NCBI GenBank assembly: GCA_965240325.2
Contig: OZ251233.1
Coordinates: 682,001 to 746,000 of the forward strand
Direction: 5' to 3'
Length of the DNA stretch: 64,000 nucleotides
From: Rebecca billardiae RCC1528
Taxonomy: Eukaryota; Haptophyta
Shown here: one piece after another, positions 62,766 to 64,000 of the stretch
How the letters are laid out: the number at the start of each line of letters is the position of its first letter
Numbering within the stretch: position 1 is the first letter of the stretch
Made by a program: the position numbers and the translations under genes
Notes under the pieces: model-generated
What the model saw: the letters and a program-made list of their open reading frames with translations, nothing else
The model's database searches: none
What the model was told of the DNA's origin: nothing

Positions 62766-63803
62766 TCACCGTCCTGCCGTGCCGCTGGGCAGCAACAGCG
62801 CGCTCAGTGTCGCGCGTGAGCGGCCCCCATTCGCCGCGTGCGCTTCGAAGAGCCCGCGCACGAGGCCGACCCAGCCGTCACCTGCCCCGCTCGCCGCCAC
62901 GCCTTGCGCGCCATCCACGAGGAACGGTGCGCTCGCCTGGCTGCCGTGGGCCGCCCGCAGCGCGTCCGCCCGCGCCGCGCCGACTGGGCCGCAGTCGCCA
63001 TCGCCATCGCCGCCATCGCCGCCCATGCCCACGAGCGTGTACGGCAGCTGCAGCGTGCACAGCGCCTCGCGCAGCAGCCGCGCGCGCGCGCAGCCCTCGC
63101 GCGCCCACAGCTGCCGCACCTCGCCACCGTCGCCGCTGCTTGCAGCCGGGTCGCGCGCCGGCGTGATGCCGAGGCCGGCGGTCGCGAGCGGCCGAACCAC
63201 CGACGCCACAAAGAGTCCGGGCAGGTCCTCGTCGGCGAGGAGGTTGAGCGCGTTGCGCCCGACGCGCGAGCGCGCGAGCGTCGGCACGGCCGCCGCCCAC
63301 CTCGCCGAGCGCGCCGCCGTGCGCGCCGCCCACTCGCTCGCCGCCTCGGCGCCCGCGCCGCTGTCCCCACGCGTGCGCCACAAATGTGCCACGATCTCGC
63401 GCGAGCCCGCGATGGGCACGCCGCCGTCGAGGAGAAGTGGGAAGCGAAGCGGCGCACCCGGCGCAAGCTGCGCGGCCGCCTCCGCGCGGAAGCGCGAGTG
63501 CGCGCTCACCACGCCCTCGGCCAGCAGCGTCGTGCGCGGGCATGGCCGGACGCGCACCGCGAGCCCGAGCGCGCACACTGCCTCGCGCACGCGCTTGCAG
63601 TAGGGCGAGGCCTCGTACTCGTAGAGGACGAGCGTGGGCGCGTCGATCGGCGACGTCCCGCTCGACGGCCGGCGCTGCGCGCGTTGATGTGCTGCGCCGA
63701 GGGCTCGGCGCAGGCCGACCCCCAGGGTGGCGGTAGCGAGATGTGCGAAATCGCGCATGGCGGCCACCCGCCCCTGGCCATCGGGCACTGCAGTCCCGTT
63801 CAT
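62766..63803 (-). CDS. Tandem GST-N/thioredoxin-fold protein
   Basis: The open frame begins at an ATG at 63803, but ATG 63758 (MRDFAHLATATLGVGLRRAL) is more likely. It gives an amphipathic, Arg-containing organelle-type presequence and leaves 60 bp to the divergent gene instead of 15. 345 or 330 residues. First GST-N/glutaredoxin-like module at about 55-140: LVLYEYEASPYCKRVREAVC (SPYC active-site-like), then FPLLLDGGVPIAGSREIVAH. A second, weaker module at about 235-320: LWAREGCARARLLREALCTL, QLPYTLVG, then APFLVDGAQG. Proteins with two GST-N folds occur in plastids of algae and plants. Whether it binds glutathione is unknown; the second module lacks the CPYC-type pair. Confidence 0.75.
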   Translation of the reverse strand: MNGTAVPDGQGRVAAMRDFAHLATATLGVGLRRALGAAHQRAQRRPSSGTSPIDAPTLVLYEYEASPYCKRVREAVCALGLAVRVRPCPRTTLLAEGVVSAHSRFRAEAAAQLAPGAPLRFPLLLDGGVPIAGSREIVAHLWRTRGDSGAGAEAASEWAARTAARSARWAAAVPTLARSRVGRNALNLLADEDLPGLFVASVVRPLATAGLGITPARDPAASSGDGGEVRQLWAREGCARARLLREALCTLQLPYTLVGMGGDGGDGDGDCGPVGAARADALRAAHGSQASAPFLVDGAQGVAASGAGDGWVGLVRGLFEAHAANGGRSRATLSALLLPSGTAGR

Positions 63804-63818
63804 TCAGCTTGAGAGAAG

Positions 63819-64000
63819 ATGGCTGCGGCGACGCGCTCGTTCGACGCGCGTTTCCGTGAGACCTACGAGTATGCGGGCTCGACCGGCGTGCGCCTGGAGG
63901 TTGAGCAGGAGCCGGCGCGATCGCTCGAGCATGACACCTTGGACACCGGCTGCACTGTCTGGCCGGCCGCACACGCGCTCGCCGACGTCGTGCTTGGCGA
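63819..64000 (+). CDS. N-terminus of a probable METTL-type (lysine) methyltransferase, partial
   Basis: The ATG at 63819 opens a frame that continues past the window end; 60 residues are visible (MAAATRSFDARFRETYEYAG and onward). The segment DTGCTVWPAAHALADVVL resembles the TGxxVWxAAxxLAxYL stretch that precedes motif I in METTL21/METTL18-like protein methyltransferases. The SAM-binding motif itself lies outside the window, so the call rests on this one segment. Confidence 0.45.
   Translation, partial: MAAATRSFDARFRETYEYAGSTGVRLEVEQEPARSLEHDTLDTGCTVWPAAHALADVVLG

Overview
The window is nuclear DNA of a eukaryotic microalga with a GC-rich genome. It has short GT-AG introns (about 90-290 bp) and at least one probable GC-AG intron, codons rich in G and C at the third position, and a tRNA-Trp gene with an internal A and B box. 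Two proteins (the ABC transporter at 28.5-30.9 kb and the DUF1499 protein at 24.7-25.6 kb) start with a signal peptide followed by a basic or transit-like stretch, as expected of a plastid acquired by secondary endosymbiosis. Together with the GC-AG intron this points to a haptophyte (inference; a pelagophyte or another GC-rich secondary alga is possible).

Layout. 1-7 kb: a very large minus-strand ion channel that carries two channel domains in one polypeptide and runs off the left edge. 8.7-15.6 kb: an ABC1/UbiB-type kinase, a proline/glycine-rich protein with a C-terminal coiled coil, and a type I membrane protein. 16-17 kb: a glycosyltransferase-like protein. 20-27.8 kb: a compact cluster of an uncharacterised 656-residue protein, a C2H2/RanBP2 zinc-finger protein, XRCC3 (homologous recombination), a DUF1499 plastid protein and a MYND-finger protein. 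28.5-33 kb: an SbmA/YddA-like ABC transporter and an Erv1/ALR sulfhydryl oxidase. 34.8-37.5 kb: a broken leucine-rich-repeat gene, tRNA-Trp and a polysaccharide deacetylase. 37.5-42.8 kb: gene-poor, repeat-rich DNA with gene relics. 42.8-51.9 kb: an aldo-keto reductase, an R3H protein, a SEL1/MYND protein and a five-exon TPT/DMT sugar-phosphate transporter. 52-56 kb: an SGTA-like TPR co-chaperone and a zinc alcohol dehydrogenase. 59.6-64 kb: a calcium-dependent protein kinase, a tandem thioredoxin/GST-fold protein and the start of a methyltransferase-like gene.

The genes are mostly unrelated housekeeping functions, and their arrangement is the notable part. Seven gene pairs are head to head. 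Four of these have start codons 15-172 bp apart. The other three contain an inverted-repeat transposon in the gap, and subtracting it leaves 218-234 bp. Two of those three elements (31,005-32,113 and 53,551-54,666) share terminal sequence, size class and 7-bp target duplications, so they look like one family of foldback elements that lands in bidirectional promoters. Further inverted-repeat elements with TA target duplications lie at 38,080, 42,164, 49,704 and 61,582. One of them is nested in an older repeat, and its empty site can be read from another copy in this window. All splice sites and domain calls were read by eye; none has been tested with transcripts or searches.
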